A program made the position numbers and the translations under genes. The notes under the pieces are model-generated. The model saw nothing but the letters and a program-made list of their open reading frames with translations. It was not told the DNA's origin and ran no database searches. From contig OX638369.1 in the NCBI GenBank assembly GCA_951812925.1, forward strand, positions 50,773,061 to 50,837,060: DNA of 64,000 bases. Reading direction: 5' to 3'. Source of the stretch: Calliopum simillimum (taxonomy: Eukaryota; Arthropoda; Insecta; Diptera; Lauxaniidae). Of the stretch, positions 33,201 to 44,100 are shown one piece after another. Each line of letters starts with the position of its first letter. Within the stretch, counting starts at the first letter, position 1.

Positions 33201-35709
33201 ATTGTGTCGTTAAATATCAAAACTGCTTAGGTCTCTCTCTGATATGAAGGCAAAATAAAATAAATTAAAATCTAATTATTGAATTTTTTTTTATTTTATT
33301 TTGCCTAGTTTTGCTATTTAACGACACAATTATCCTTTATTAAAGCAAAACATTTTTTTTTTTTGTTCTTACAGCATTTTAGCATCATTTGGATTGGCAG
33401 AGGATAGCACCATTTTTCTGGCATCAAGTATGCTAATTTCTCCACTTATGGTTGGTTAAAAAATGTCTCCAATATCTGAATATTATACTTCTGCTTTATA
33501 CGAACTTACTTTTTATTTAGGGTCCTATAATAGCTGGTATTTTCGGCACAGTTATAAGAGATCATTCATTACGTACTCTTGGCTTAAAGAATGAACTATT
33601 TGGCATATTGATTGCTACCTTCGTGGGTTTTCTTTTTGGCATGGTTGTATGCACAATTGATGCACGTTACTCAATTGGTGAAGGTTTAACGATGGAAATG
33701 TTGTCACGTTGTGAATTACATTCTTTACTGGTTGGCATCTTTACGGCAATACCATCAGGAGCTGCGGCAGCTATAGCAATTTTAGGTGGTAATATTGGCT
33801 CGCTAGTAGGTGTTGCAATATCAGCTTCATTATTGCCACCAGCAGTTAATTCGGTAAGTAATTCGTTATTCAAGTGGAATATACATATTCATTTCATATT
33901 AAAAAGATTGATAGTAATTTTTTTTATTTTATTTGGATAGGGTCTATTGTGGGCCTTAGCTTGCGTATGTAAATTCTTCGAAAATGATGAAACACGTTAT
34001 AATAATGTAATCAAATCTCATGTTTACTCTAAGAATCAAGGAACTGAATTAGCTATAATGGGCACTATAAGCATGTGTCTGACAATAACAAATGTATTAT
34101 GTGTTTACATTATGGGCATTATTGTGTTAAAGGTAAAAGAAATTGCACCAGTGATTTCACGCAATAATCGTCAATTTTGGAAACATGACATTAAGATCGC
34201 GCGTGATCTTAATAAAAATGGAATTGATACGGACACAGCGATTATGGATGAAATTGCCAATTTACCAAAAGAAGATCAAAAAGTACTTGGTATTAACTGT
34301 GACTTTTTGCGAAATATGCAATTAGATGAGGAGGCAATTTATCAAAATACATGGTCACCTATTGGTGGACGTCATCAATTCGAGCATGCATATGAGCCAG
34401 TGCCCGAAAGTTATTCGACAATACATCATATTGGACGAATATATTCGACTATCACTCGGCAACAGGCATTAAATGAAAACAGGTTAGTAAAATCAAAAAG
34501 TATATATCGTCGGTTAAGGGGTAAAACTAATTAACATCAATTTACTACAAAAAAATATGTCTGAAAAATAGGCAAATTTGGTAAGTCGACAAAATTGTGG
34601 CTTGTGTGAATATAGAAACTTTTATCAATAATTGAGTGCAATTTTTATTGTAATCAGAACTTGAGAAAAACGAGTTTCTGCACTAAGTGAATTTTACTTT
34701 TCAAGTAAATTACGAAAATTCAAACAAATAATAAAAACTCATTATAAATTTCAAAAATATTTTCAAAAGATAAGATAATAAAATAAAAAAAAAGATAATT
34801 TGATGAAATTTTGCACTCTGCTTCTATCGTCAAAGTTAGCTCGGGGGATTGAAAATGAGCGATAATGCAACCGAATTTTGTACAAATAGTCGAAGCGAGC
34901 TCGCCGCAAAAAACAAGACGGTGAGCCAAAAACAACACCTTCACTTACGCTTACATCGCTTTTAGACTTTTTTTTTTGTTTATTACTTATGTACGAGTAA
35001 TAGAATAACAAAAATAAATTAATAAAAATTCATCAAGGTCAAAAAAACTAAATTTTTTTAGTCACTTAATGAATTTTACCTCTACAAAATCTTTATTTTC
35101 TTTGTACTTAATGAATTTTACTTCTGAGTAAAACGGTACAGGAACGGAAAACACCTTTTTTTCTATCGATAGAGCATAAAAAAATATGTAGTGTAGTGTG
35201 CTTAACATAATTTTCAAAAAAAAAAGTGCACTTAGTGAGTTTTTCCTCTTAACCGACGATATGCAAGTAAAAAAAGTTGGAATGATCATAATCAATCTTT
35301 TATAGATATCGTTTCAGTATAGCACATACCGCAACAGGACGTATGAGTGATGTGGGAACTTCATTTAAAATTCTAACAGAAAAGGTAAGAAGACAAAAAA
35401 AAGAGTTTTTGTTTCTTTTCAATCCAGCTTTCTTATTAGAGTTAACTAAACACTCAAAATTATTTTCAATTTCAGCTTCCACGATGTACCACAATGCCGC
35501 CAAATAGTGCGCGACCAACACTTAACATTGTTCCTCAAGATGTAAATTCTGAATGTTGTTTTGAACCGACAACTTCTAATCTCACTTTGGTTTCAAATAC
35601 ATCCACAAGCACTAGTGAAGAAAAACGTCGACGTAAATTTATTGTAACACCGGCATTTGATCCACTGCTTTATACTGATCCTGCGACAACTGATGAAATG
35701 GATGTCTGA
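30224..35709 (+). CDS. DUF389-domain multi-pass membrane protein
   Basis: Function unknown. The nine exons are 30224-30679, 31472-31705, 32792-32961, 33023-33166, 33375-33450, 33521-33853, 33941-34482, 35306-35384 and 35476-35709. The frame is kept throughout and gives 755 residues. The N-terminus is MAAVLFIVTIPTEAEEKRL, then a disordered acidic and Ala/Thr-rich stretch (about 60-150). Residues about 200-310 look like a soluble alpha/beta domain. From about 319 to 537 lie hydrophobic helices with the DUF389 signature: ITFDFIILLISAAILASFGL, SMLISPLMGPIIAGIFGTV, AIPSGAAAAIAILGGNIGSL and VGVAISASLLPPAVNS. The C-terminal 215 residues are hydrophilic. DUF389 proteins are best known from bacteria and archaea, with no settled role; the conserved small and Pro residues in the helices suggest transport or sensing, which is inference. 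The gene is tail-to-tail with mRpL58, 274 bp between stops. Confidence 0.9.
30776..30890 (+). mobile_element. worn TGTCCAT-type MITE in DUF389 intron 1
   Basis: CCGTCCATTAAATTCCTGCC, GGGAGGAGGGGATCCAGGCG and AGCGTCACG match the family complete at 28697-28848, with many substitutions. A mini-me right-end fragment follows at 30896-30957. Confidence 0.55.
30896..30957 (+). mobile_element. mini-me fragment (right end only)
   Basis: Diverged terminus: GCGTTACGAACGCAAGGACA, then AAAGTGAGTTTACCC and GTGTATAGTATA. Confidence 0.6.
31920..32304. mobile_element. foldback MITE, CAGGCCTG family, copy 2
   Basis: It lies in intron 2 of the DUF389 gene. The ends CAGGCCTGTTCCGAAATCCG and CGGATTACGGAACAGGCCTG are inverted, and the arms pair over nearly all 385 bp. 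ATT flanks both ends. It is closely related to copy 1 at 4314-4665. Confidence 0.85.
33191..33343. repeat. inverted repeat in DUF389 intron 4
   Basis: TTTAATTGTGTCGTTAAATA near 33194 pairs with TATTTAACGACACAATTA near 33316. GCAAAATAAAATAAAT and TTTATTTTATTTTGC form an inner pair. The intron could fold into a hairpin. Confidence 0.6.
34503..35265. mobile_element. TIR element in DUF389 intron 7
   Basis: Inverted ends TATATCGTCGGTTAAGGGG and CTCTTAACCGACGATATGC bound about 760 bp that starts only 20 bp after the exon 7 donor. Subterminal words CTTAATGAATTTTAC/CACTTAGTGAGTTTTTCC recur. Inside, 34795-34865 is a minus-strand mini-me fragment (CGTCAAAGTTAGCTCGGG). Confidence 0.6.
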
Positions 35710-35972
35710 ACGAAATGCGTGTACATAAATTTTTTCTTTTTTGTTTGCTCGAGTTAATACTCACTTCATTTGTTTGTTTCTGTTTTGTAATTTAATCTTT
35801 TTTGGTTTATTTTATAAATTATTTATATATATTTTGTAATAACTGAAATATTATTAAAATACTATGTTAAAAAATCTGGTAAAAGCTACACATTTTGTTG
35901 TTTGTATTATAATTTGTTTTAAGTTATATGTAACAATTATTGAACAATTAAAACTATGTATTTCAAAAAATT

Positions 35973-35978
35973 TTTATT
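35973..35978 (-). terminator. possible mRpL58 poly(A) signal
   Basis: AATAAA on the minus strand, only 5 bp beyond the mRpL58 stop codon. If used, the 3' UTR would be about 20-30 nt and would not overlap the DUF389 transcript much. Confidence 0.4.
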
Positions 35979-35983
35979 AATCT

Positions 35984-38676
35984 TTATATACCAGAGGGAT
36001 CTTGTCGGTCAGCTTTTACTTGAGAACGTTGACGTTTTACTAATAATCGCTCCCTTGCAGCGCGTTCTTGTCTGAAATATAAGAGTGTTTTTTTTTTTTT
36101 TGTTTTCACATTAACAATTTATTACAAATTAAAAAAATTGACTGGGCCTTTTCATGAATTTGTCTAGAAATTCTATCTCAAAATTATATTGTAAATTATA
36201 ATCCTTTTTCAATCGAGAATATTTTGAGAGAGATACTTTTTTTTCCAATTTTTTTCTTTCGCCAAAAAAAATACTATGAAGCCCTAGTATTTTTCATTTG
36301 TCGTTGACACAGAGACTTAGTGCTTTTCCAACCAGATTTAGCGTTTGAGGATCCAATCTCTGGTCGTTCCAGAGTACGCGTGTTTTTTATCTTTTTTCAC
36401 TTGTTACCACTTTTTTGTAATTTTTTCAAAAACGTTAATAAATGTTTAGTTAAGTATTGTTTTTTGTGAATAAATCACAATAAGTTTAGTGACGGGTTTT
36501 TGTTTTAATGTGTTTTTAATGTTTTAAATTTTATTTGAAACCACCTGGATTAAATGTAAATACATTTTTACCGTTTGAGAATTATACCGTTCGATCGTAT
36601 AGTCACGCGAGATTACAGTTAATTTTCTGTATTAGAAAAATAAAATGGACAATTTTACTGTTCGCAATTAAATACAAGGAAATACATTTTCTTAAAAAGT
36701 ACAAGAACATCAGTCTCCCGCGCAGGGTTTGGTCGGCTTCCGGGTACGTGCTGGTGGATTACGCTAAGGGCAATACAAACTACCCCGAGTTCGTGGTAGT
36801 CCTTCGCGATACATGTATTGCTTGCAATATTTAGTACATAAGAAGATTTAGTGTTTTTTTTTAAATGACATTAGCTGTGTTTTTGACAATAGTTTATCTG
36901 TGCTTGTAAGCACATTCAGAGAAACGTAAATCGCGACCTTAGGACACCAGAGTTCTATCTGCACACATGCACACACATCACTTTCGAGAAATCTATGTTT
37001 GATATTTCGTGTCGTAATCACAATGTTATTCATGTAACAAGTATTCGATTGTCAAGAGGATTTCATTGACACTAATATATTTAAAATATATTGTCTAGTT
37101 CAAGGGTGTCAGCGTAGAACAAAAGTGAGCCAATTTTGGCTCGACCAACAACAACAATATTTCAGTACAACAATCACAGAAATAATTTTTGTTATTTTTT
37201 GAGCTTGTCAAAATTTCGCGTTTTTGTTTTTTTTTTTTTTTTTTTTTTTTGCATACGCAATAAATCGAACTCAAACCAGCATAAAACAATAACAACGACT
37301 ACGTCGCACCAAAAACAACAAACAATTTGGGTATTAGCGCGTTGATGCGCAGTTGCGCAAATGCAAGTCTTTTTCGCACTAATTCTGAACGTTCAATGTA
37401 AATATTTCCATCTTGCGAAGTAGTACAAAATTTCCCGAAAAAATTGCTAGGACCCATTTTGAAATATTGCTCAGGGGAAAATTCCCTGTCAATTGGTGTA
37501 GGTTTTATGAACCTTTCAATTAGTGTAACTCGAGAACCATTTGTCCGATTTTAGGATACTTTTTATTTTCAGCTTCATCCACGTTCTTGGAAAATCCCAT
37601 AATTCAAAAATCAGTTATCCGATTTGCATGATTTTTCACTTTTAAATGCATGTTATCAGGTGAGATTCCAAAACAAACTCTAATTTAAAATTCCCTCGAC
37701 TTCACCTGGGATACTAAAAAATTCTGGCACCGGATCAAATAACATCCGTTGGAAAAATATCCAAAACAGCTATATTAAAAAATAACAATCTGAGAATGTT
37801 TGACAAAGATGGATGAGAACAAGAACATATATACGTAAATCGCATCGGAAACGGGCGAACGAAGTCGCTCCCAGGCAACTAGTTCAATTTTATGTACTGC
37901 TCTTTAATATATTTTGATCATACAATTGTGTGCTTTTGAACTCAAATAACTTACGTTAGGAAGAGATGATAAATTAAATTTTCAAATATGTATCTTTAAA
38001 TTGTGCAGATATTTACCTTTTACGAACTTTTTCCAGTGTCTCCTCACTTGGCGCTGGTGCTTCTACTTCATAATCTCTGATCAATGCGCGCAATTTTTCT
38101 AGAGCATCAGCTAGATTCATTTGTTGTGAACGGGTTAAGTCGCTTTTAATAATGAAAAAGCCATCTTTATTAATTTTATTCTCCAACTATTACAAAAAAT
38201 AAAACAGCATTATTTTTTTACTAAGCTATGCTCACTATTATGGGTATTTTCTTACACCAGTCAGTAACTTTTGTCGAGTTTTATCTGGTATCCATTCAGC
38301 CTCAGATAATTTAAACCTCAGGTCAACTTTAGTGTTTACGCAATTCACGTGTTGGCCACCTGGGCCAGAGCTGCGACTATAGGTTATTTGCAACTGATTA
38401 ATCGGTATGTAACCAGAAAATTTATCACCTTTGCTTGAGGGCTAACAAGGTAAAAATGATTTAACGCAATTATTTTGGCTTCATTTTATTAAATTGTTTT
38501 GTAATACTTACTGGTGGTGGCGTATAAAGCTGAAGCCGGCTGTTGGGGTACAATTTATCCAATGATAAATCACTTTTGAATGATATATTCCTTCCAATTA
38601 TTGCGGCAGTTGTATACGTCTTTTCAACACTTGGTCGTCGCAGAACCGATATAAAGCGAGCGCAAATTTTATTCAT
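35984..38676 (-). CDS. mRpL58: mitochondrial peptidyl-tRNA hydrolase ICT1 / ribosomal protein mL62
   Basis: The protein releases stalled peptides on the mitochondrial ribosome and is an integral large-subunit protein. Exons on the minus strand, in order of reading, are 38676-38512, 38441-38256, 38186-38017 and 36071-35984. They join in frame to give 202 residues. The catalytic GGQ is at about residues 83-85 in SRSSGPGGQHVNCVNTKVDL, the class I release-factor-like signature. The N-terminal 30 residues (MNKICARFISVLRRP) are basic and free of acidic residues until E18, consistent with mitochondrial import. The C-terminus is basic (ARERLLVKRQRSQVKADRQD), as in the family, where it enters the mRNA channel. 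The last intron is long (1.95 kb). It is convergent with the DUF389 gene and divergent from TRMT1. Confidence 0.95.
36072..38016. other. mRpL58 intron 3, no second gene seen
   Basis: A large intron for this gene, AT-rich with a long poly(T) at 37229-37250. An ORF at 36535-36834 has a GC-richer end (36715-36815) but no domain I recognise. Confidence 0.5.
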
Positions 38677-39202
38677 TTTGTTAAAACAAAATTATGATTT
38701 ATTTTACAAAAGCAGCAGACTAAAATCGAAGGATATTTGACATTTAACAGCTGTTGTACTGACAGTCATACACATCTCTATTATGTAATAGATTGAATTG
38801 GACCAAAAACTTCTCAAAGAAACCAAAAAGTCCCAGCGAGAAATTGATTTTTGGTGACTAAAAACAAGTCACATATGTCAGCGAGAAAATTTATTATGGT
38901 GACTAAAAACAAGCGAGAAAATTGGTCATTCATCAATATATAACAAAAAATATTAACACAAGCCGCCCAACGACTTTTCAATTAATTTTGCTTTTTTAAA
39001 GCTGTTTTATTGATTTTTTTATCGAGTTTATTACAAATAAAAAACTCTTACTAAAAAAATATTTTTGCCGATAACAAGTAAAAAGTCGGCGTTTTGGCAT
39101 CTTCGAATTCATTATTTTACGTTTCATTATATCTGTTTGTTCGAAAACAATATGCCACCTGATTTTATTTCTTAAATTATAATACCCATCCAAAAAAAAA
39201 CT

Positions 39203-39368
39203 TTCTTAAGAAGAAACCCCATAATATGATACTCCCTTTAAAAGTTATGGCCGATTTAAGATGACATCTTAAACGGGTAAAACGATACAACTTTGGACTT
39301 CATGAATATCATCTTAAATCTGCAATAACTTTTGAAAAAAGTATTATATGGCACTTTTTAAGAGCTTT
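39203..39368. repeat. small foldback repeat
   Basis: CTTAAGAAGAAACCCCATAA and AAAAGTTATGGCCGATTTAA on the left pair with TTAAATCTGCAATAACTTTT and TTATATGGCACTTTTTAAG on the right. Confidence 0.55.
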
Positions 39369-39511
39369 TTTTGAAGGTAAAAGTTTTACTCTATTTTTTA
39401 AAAAACCAAATGCAAAAATTATACGCACTTTTACCCAAGCTACTTGGACTAGTAGTATCTTCAGTATTTTCTGTTAAAAAATTGAAAAAATGCCTCTTCT
39501 TTTTCTATCTT

Positions 39512-39896
39512 CCCAACGGGAAAAAATGAAGCTGCTTCCAAAAAGAGCGCAATAGAAGCACATCTCTAGAGGATACAAAATTTTTCAAATTCTGTTTTTT
39601 TTTATGGTTTATAAAAGTTAAAAAATCTACCAAAAGTTACAGAACAAAGTAATTTTTGTGAAATGGAACTTAAAATTTTTAAAAACTTCCACGTAAGTGT
39701 ATTTAATATGCTTCCAAATGTGTGCTTCCACGGAAGCGTATTTGAAGCGTATTTCATGTGTTTCTGAAGATGTGCATCTCCGCTAGGACATGATGTGTTA
39801 AAAAAGATAAGCAGTGAGAACAGCACTGGATGCAGCTTCTTGCTTCCCTTGAAGCGCAACTGAAGTCATTTTAATGCTCTTCCGTTTCCCGTTGGG
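39512..39896. mobile_element. MITE with CCCAACGGGAAA ends
   Basis: Ends CCCAACGGGAAA and TTTCCCGTTGGG are exactly inverted. GAAGC/GCTTC words recur throughout (GAAGCTGCTTCC; TTCCACGGAAGCGTATTTGA). It is 385 bp and non-coding; the family is not recognised. Confidence 0.65.
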
Positions 39897-40669
39897 TTGT
39901 CTGTCTTTTGCAACCAGACTTCGAATATATCGGAATTGCGGAAAAAAATTTACCTGATAAAAAATTCAATTCTTACTAGTTTTGGGTTCCTAAGGACTAA
40001 TAAATTCCAACAAAATTTTAAAAGCTTACACGAAGTTCAAAATTTTAGAAAAAAAACTAAAAGTCAGGGGTCTAATTTGAATTTATAAATTTTTCCACAG
40101 AAAATCAAAATATATCTACATTGCATTAAAATTTGATAAAAACAAATTACTTTAATTACTTCTTATTTATTGAAAAAAAGACCTAAAATCACGACTTTTT
40201 TGAGTTATCTCAAAAAATGCAAATGCATCAATTTTGACACATCGCTGAGGAACGAAAATTTATTTTTTCTCAAAACAAAATTGGCCAATTTGAAAAGTTA
40301 AAAGATAAGATTTATTGAGGATATGCGCCAATGTCTGAAAAAACCGTCTTTTGAACTTTAAATTAAGGATTATTCGGATCACAGACCTGAGAGAAAAAAA
40401 CGCTTGGCAGATTTGGACTCAGCTACCGCCAAAAAAAAAAAAAATCAAATTTTGTATAATTAACTTCAAATCGAAATTACTTTATTGGAATTTGGTTTAT
40501 TGGAATACAAATCCGATTTAATCTTTTTTCACCTTAAATTTTATTTAATTCCGATATCAAAGAGAATTGGATTTCAAAACTTGGCTGTATTTAACGTTTT
40601 AAGAATATTTAAAAACTTCAAAATCATCATTAAGATTAGATAAGAAAACTTTTGTTTTTTTAAATTTTT

Positions 40670-40734
40670 CGCGCCCCTCAGAATTGTCGTCACTCCCTCC
40701 TAGGGGTGCGCGCCCTACCAGTTGAGAACCACTG
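40670..40734 (-). mobile_element. hAT-like transposon end
   Basis: Read on the minus strand it begins CAGTGGTTCTCAACTGGTAG and continues GGCGCGCACCCCTAGGAGG. CAGTGGTTCTCAA is the classic end of many hAT elements. The other end was not found, so this is a fragment or a strongly deleted copy. Confidence 0.55.
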
Positions 40735-41132
40735 TTCTAAAGCATCTCATTGGTCGGCCAACGCTCCATAGGTAATCCGATAATCCGACACTGGAACCTT
40801 TATAAAATAAACAAAGGCTGGAAAAATTTTTAAATTCGTACCGAATTTCTATTTTAGTCTCGCTGGCTGTTTCGCTGAGAGTAAATTTTAGCTTACTTTC
40901 TATTTTTACTTTACTAATTTACTAGTTTACTAGTACTAAGGTACTAAGTTATCAAAAAAAAAAAGAGTAATAGGGAATGACCGTATTTCCTACAGGATAT
41001 TTGTATATTATATACAAATTTGACAGCTATTATATACAATTTTGACAATTGTCAAACCAAAAATTACAATTAAAAAGAACGTGGGATCTTTATTTTGTTA
41101 GACGAATTTTCACAAAAACCAAAAACAATAGT

Positions 41133-44100
41133 ATGGAAGTTGTAATTGAGGATAAGGTAACCAGTTCTGCATAATATTATACACTCAAAATTGTAGAATA
41201 CCATTTTTCAACAGAAAGCAGTACAAAATCCCGTTAATATAGTTATACGTGAACAGAGCGCTGAAATTGTATCTGGAGGAAATGTCTTCTATAATCCCGT
41301 ACAAGAGTTTAATAGGGATTTAAGCGTTTCCGTACTCAACGTTTATTTTAAGCGTTTGATAAAAGAGCGCTCACAGAAAACGAAGGCAAAGGCATATGCA
41401 AAGCATGTGAAAAACTTGGAAGAAATAAGAGAAACAGGAAATGATAAAACAAGTGATGAACAAATCGCACAGTATACTGGTGGACAGCGGTACGATGACG
41501 GTATGCGTATTTTAGAAGCGCTCTCAGCTACTGGCCTAAGGAGCATACGCTATGCAAAGGAAGTCGCTGGAGTACGTGAAATTATTGCAAATGATTTGTC
41601 CAAACATGCGGTGGAATCAATACGAGAAAATGTACTCCACAATAAAGTTGATCATCTTATACAACCCAGTCATTCAGATGCTATGTAAGTATCATTGGCA
41701 TGGGTGTCCTTTAATGAAGAGGGTTTCTAGCGCAAATAGTACATAGTGTAATCAAAAGTGCAGGAAAGGCTTAATTTCCTTGTAGATAAAGCAATCGAAA
41801 AAATAACAATGCTTTTACAAAATCTATTGAAAGTTGGGATTCGTTTCCAATAACACTGTTCAACGGCAAAAAATTGTCTGAGTTCAGACCATAAAATTAT
41901 TATTCCTTGCTATTGACATAATAGAACTGCATTTACAAAATTTTTCCATCACGTCTCAATTTTCAGAAAAATTGACAAATCAAAAATCACGACTTACATC
42001 CGCGCGAAAATAAATTAAAAAATTTTTATCCGTCAGAATTTTAAAACAAAAATGTCAAACGATTCAGAAAATAGCAATATTTTCAAATCTGAAAAAAAAT
42101 TTGAAATCGGTCCGGCAGATTTTTTTGTATGCCCGTTTATTTGAGAAAATGTACTAAAAAAACCAAACACCAACCATCTTTAATTACATAAATCTTGTCT
42201 AAATCAATACAAAATTAAAAAAAAAAACTCTTCATGAGCTTGTGCGTCATTATTTTAACTTTATTTTAATACCAAAAACTTATGGATTAGACCATGAATA
42301 ACCAATTTATTTCCTTTTGAACAAAAAATAAACATATAGTGATATTAGTAAATTGATATCAGCATCAGCAAAACCATATCAGCAACAACACTATTCTATG
42401 GTCAAAATGTTGGCGGCTTCTAGGTTGTCCTGGTTTTCAGCATAACCCATTTAAATTCTGAACTTGCATTGATTTTTAGTTTTATAATAGCTGTATTATT
42501 TGTGGATAGTTCATCAGTACAATTCTGTCAAATGTATGGGACAACGATCACAAATGTTCTTATTTTAGCACGACAAGCACAGATAAAGTGTCCACAAAAA
42601 CACAGCTAATGTTTACTTTATTAATATCTTCAAAATTACTTTGTTTGCTGCCACAAAAGGACCGTGATGTATCTTTCGACCACACCCGAAAAACGTTTCG
42701 ATGTAGTTGATCTGGATCCATACGGGTGTCCAAATCGCTTTTTAGATGGAGCAATTCAATCCATTGCTGATGGTGGTCTCTTGTTGGTCACAGCCACAGA
42801 TATGGCAGTACTTGCGGGTAATTCTCCTGAAGCATGCTTCGTCAAATATGGTTCAGTACCATTACGAATGAAGTCTTGCCATGAAATGGCATTACGTATC
42901 TTGCTGCATTGTATTGAAGCTCATGCGAATCGTTATGGGAAATATATTGAACCATTGTTAAGTATATCAGCAGATTTTTATGTGCGTATCTTTGTTCGAG
43001 TATACACCAGCCAAGCAAAATGCAAATTTAGTATGAGGTAAGCAAATGCAATCTAAAAATTACCGCTAGATAAATTTATCATTACATATTTAAACAGCAA
43101 ACAGTCGATGATTTATCAATGTACAGGCTGTGATACATATACATTGCATCCACTGGGTTCGCTTAAACCAAATCCCACCGAAAATAATCCGAATCAAGTT
43201 AAATTTGGTATACCCACAGGACCACCAGTTGGCACTTATTGTAAACACTGTGGGAGCAAACATCATGTAAGAAGTATAAGTATATATGCCGTAATTGGTA
43301 GAGTTTAAATTTCTAATTGTCTTTTTGATTGGTATTTAAACTCGAAAACTCTCATTGAAATATTTTATGGAAAACCAAATTAAAAAAATAAAAATAAGAC
43401 ACCCAGCAAACCATTGTTCCGAATTCGTAATGAATGCATTAAGAAAAGTCGGCAAATCTTTCCGATTTCGATACCGAATGCGATACGAATTTTGTATGAG
43501 AGCGTTGATATGAATTCGTAAAGAAATTTCTTATGGATTCATAACCAAACTTCTTAACAAAATCGTATCGAAATTTCTTAACGTTTTCATAACGAAAATT
43601 CTTATCCAATTCGTTACGAAAAAAAAAAAAATTAATCGGAGTAAAATCGTAACATTACTTTTGCTTCGTACTGGTACTTAGGCTCTTTGATACTTTGTGA
43701 AGGAAGTATGGGTTATAACCGGCTTGTTTTAACTCTTGTAGTTCATTTTTTATTTTAAAAATGTATGGGTGCGTTTTGTTGTTATTAAAATAACCAAAAG
43801 AGCCTGTAGTACCGATTTACTGTGTTTTAATACAAAACTTAGCCAATAAAAACATACCGCATTTCAATGTAAATGAATTCCCAAAGGCCAGCAACGCCAG
43901 AATGTATAAAGCATTGCACAAATTCTACAAGTACTTAAGCATAAGGATATAAACAAAAATAACCACCCCTATTCCCAGATGTCGTTCTTATTTCGTTTCT
44001 GAGGCGTTTTAGTTTTTATCGTCGTCCCGTTTCTAAATTTAGAATCTGCAAATGTATTGGATCTGTGGGAAGTGTTAATAGAGGGGTTAGGAACACGAAG

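Larger units (their letters stand above)
38677..41132. other. spacer between divergent mRpL58 and TRMT1
   Basis: No gene is seen. It contains a short direct repeat (CAGCGAGAAA, then TGGTGACTAAAAACAAG) at 38833-38920, a foldback at 39203-39368, a MITE at 39512-39896 and a hAT-like end at 40670-40734. The promoters of both flanking genes must lie at its two edges. Confidence 0.45.

Noticed and set aside
36535..36834. ORF of 99 codons in mRpL58 intron 3
   Set aside because: The GC-richer C-terminal third looked gene-like, but no domain, splice partner or family signature was seen.
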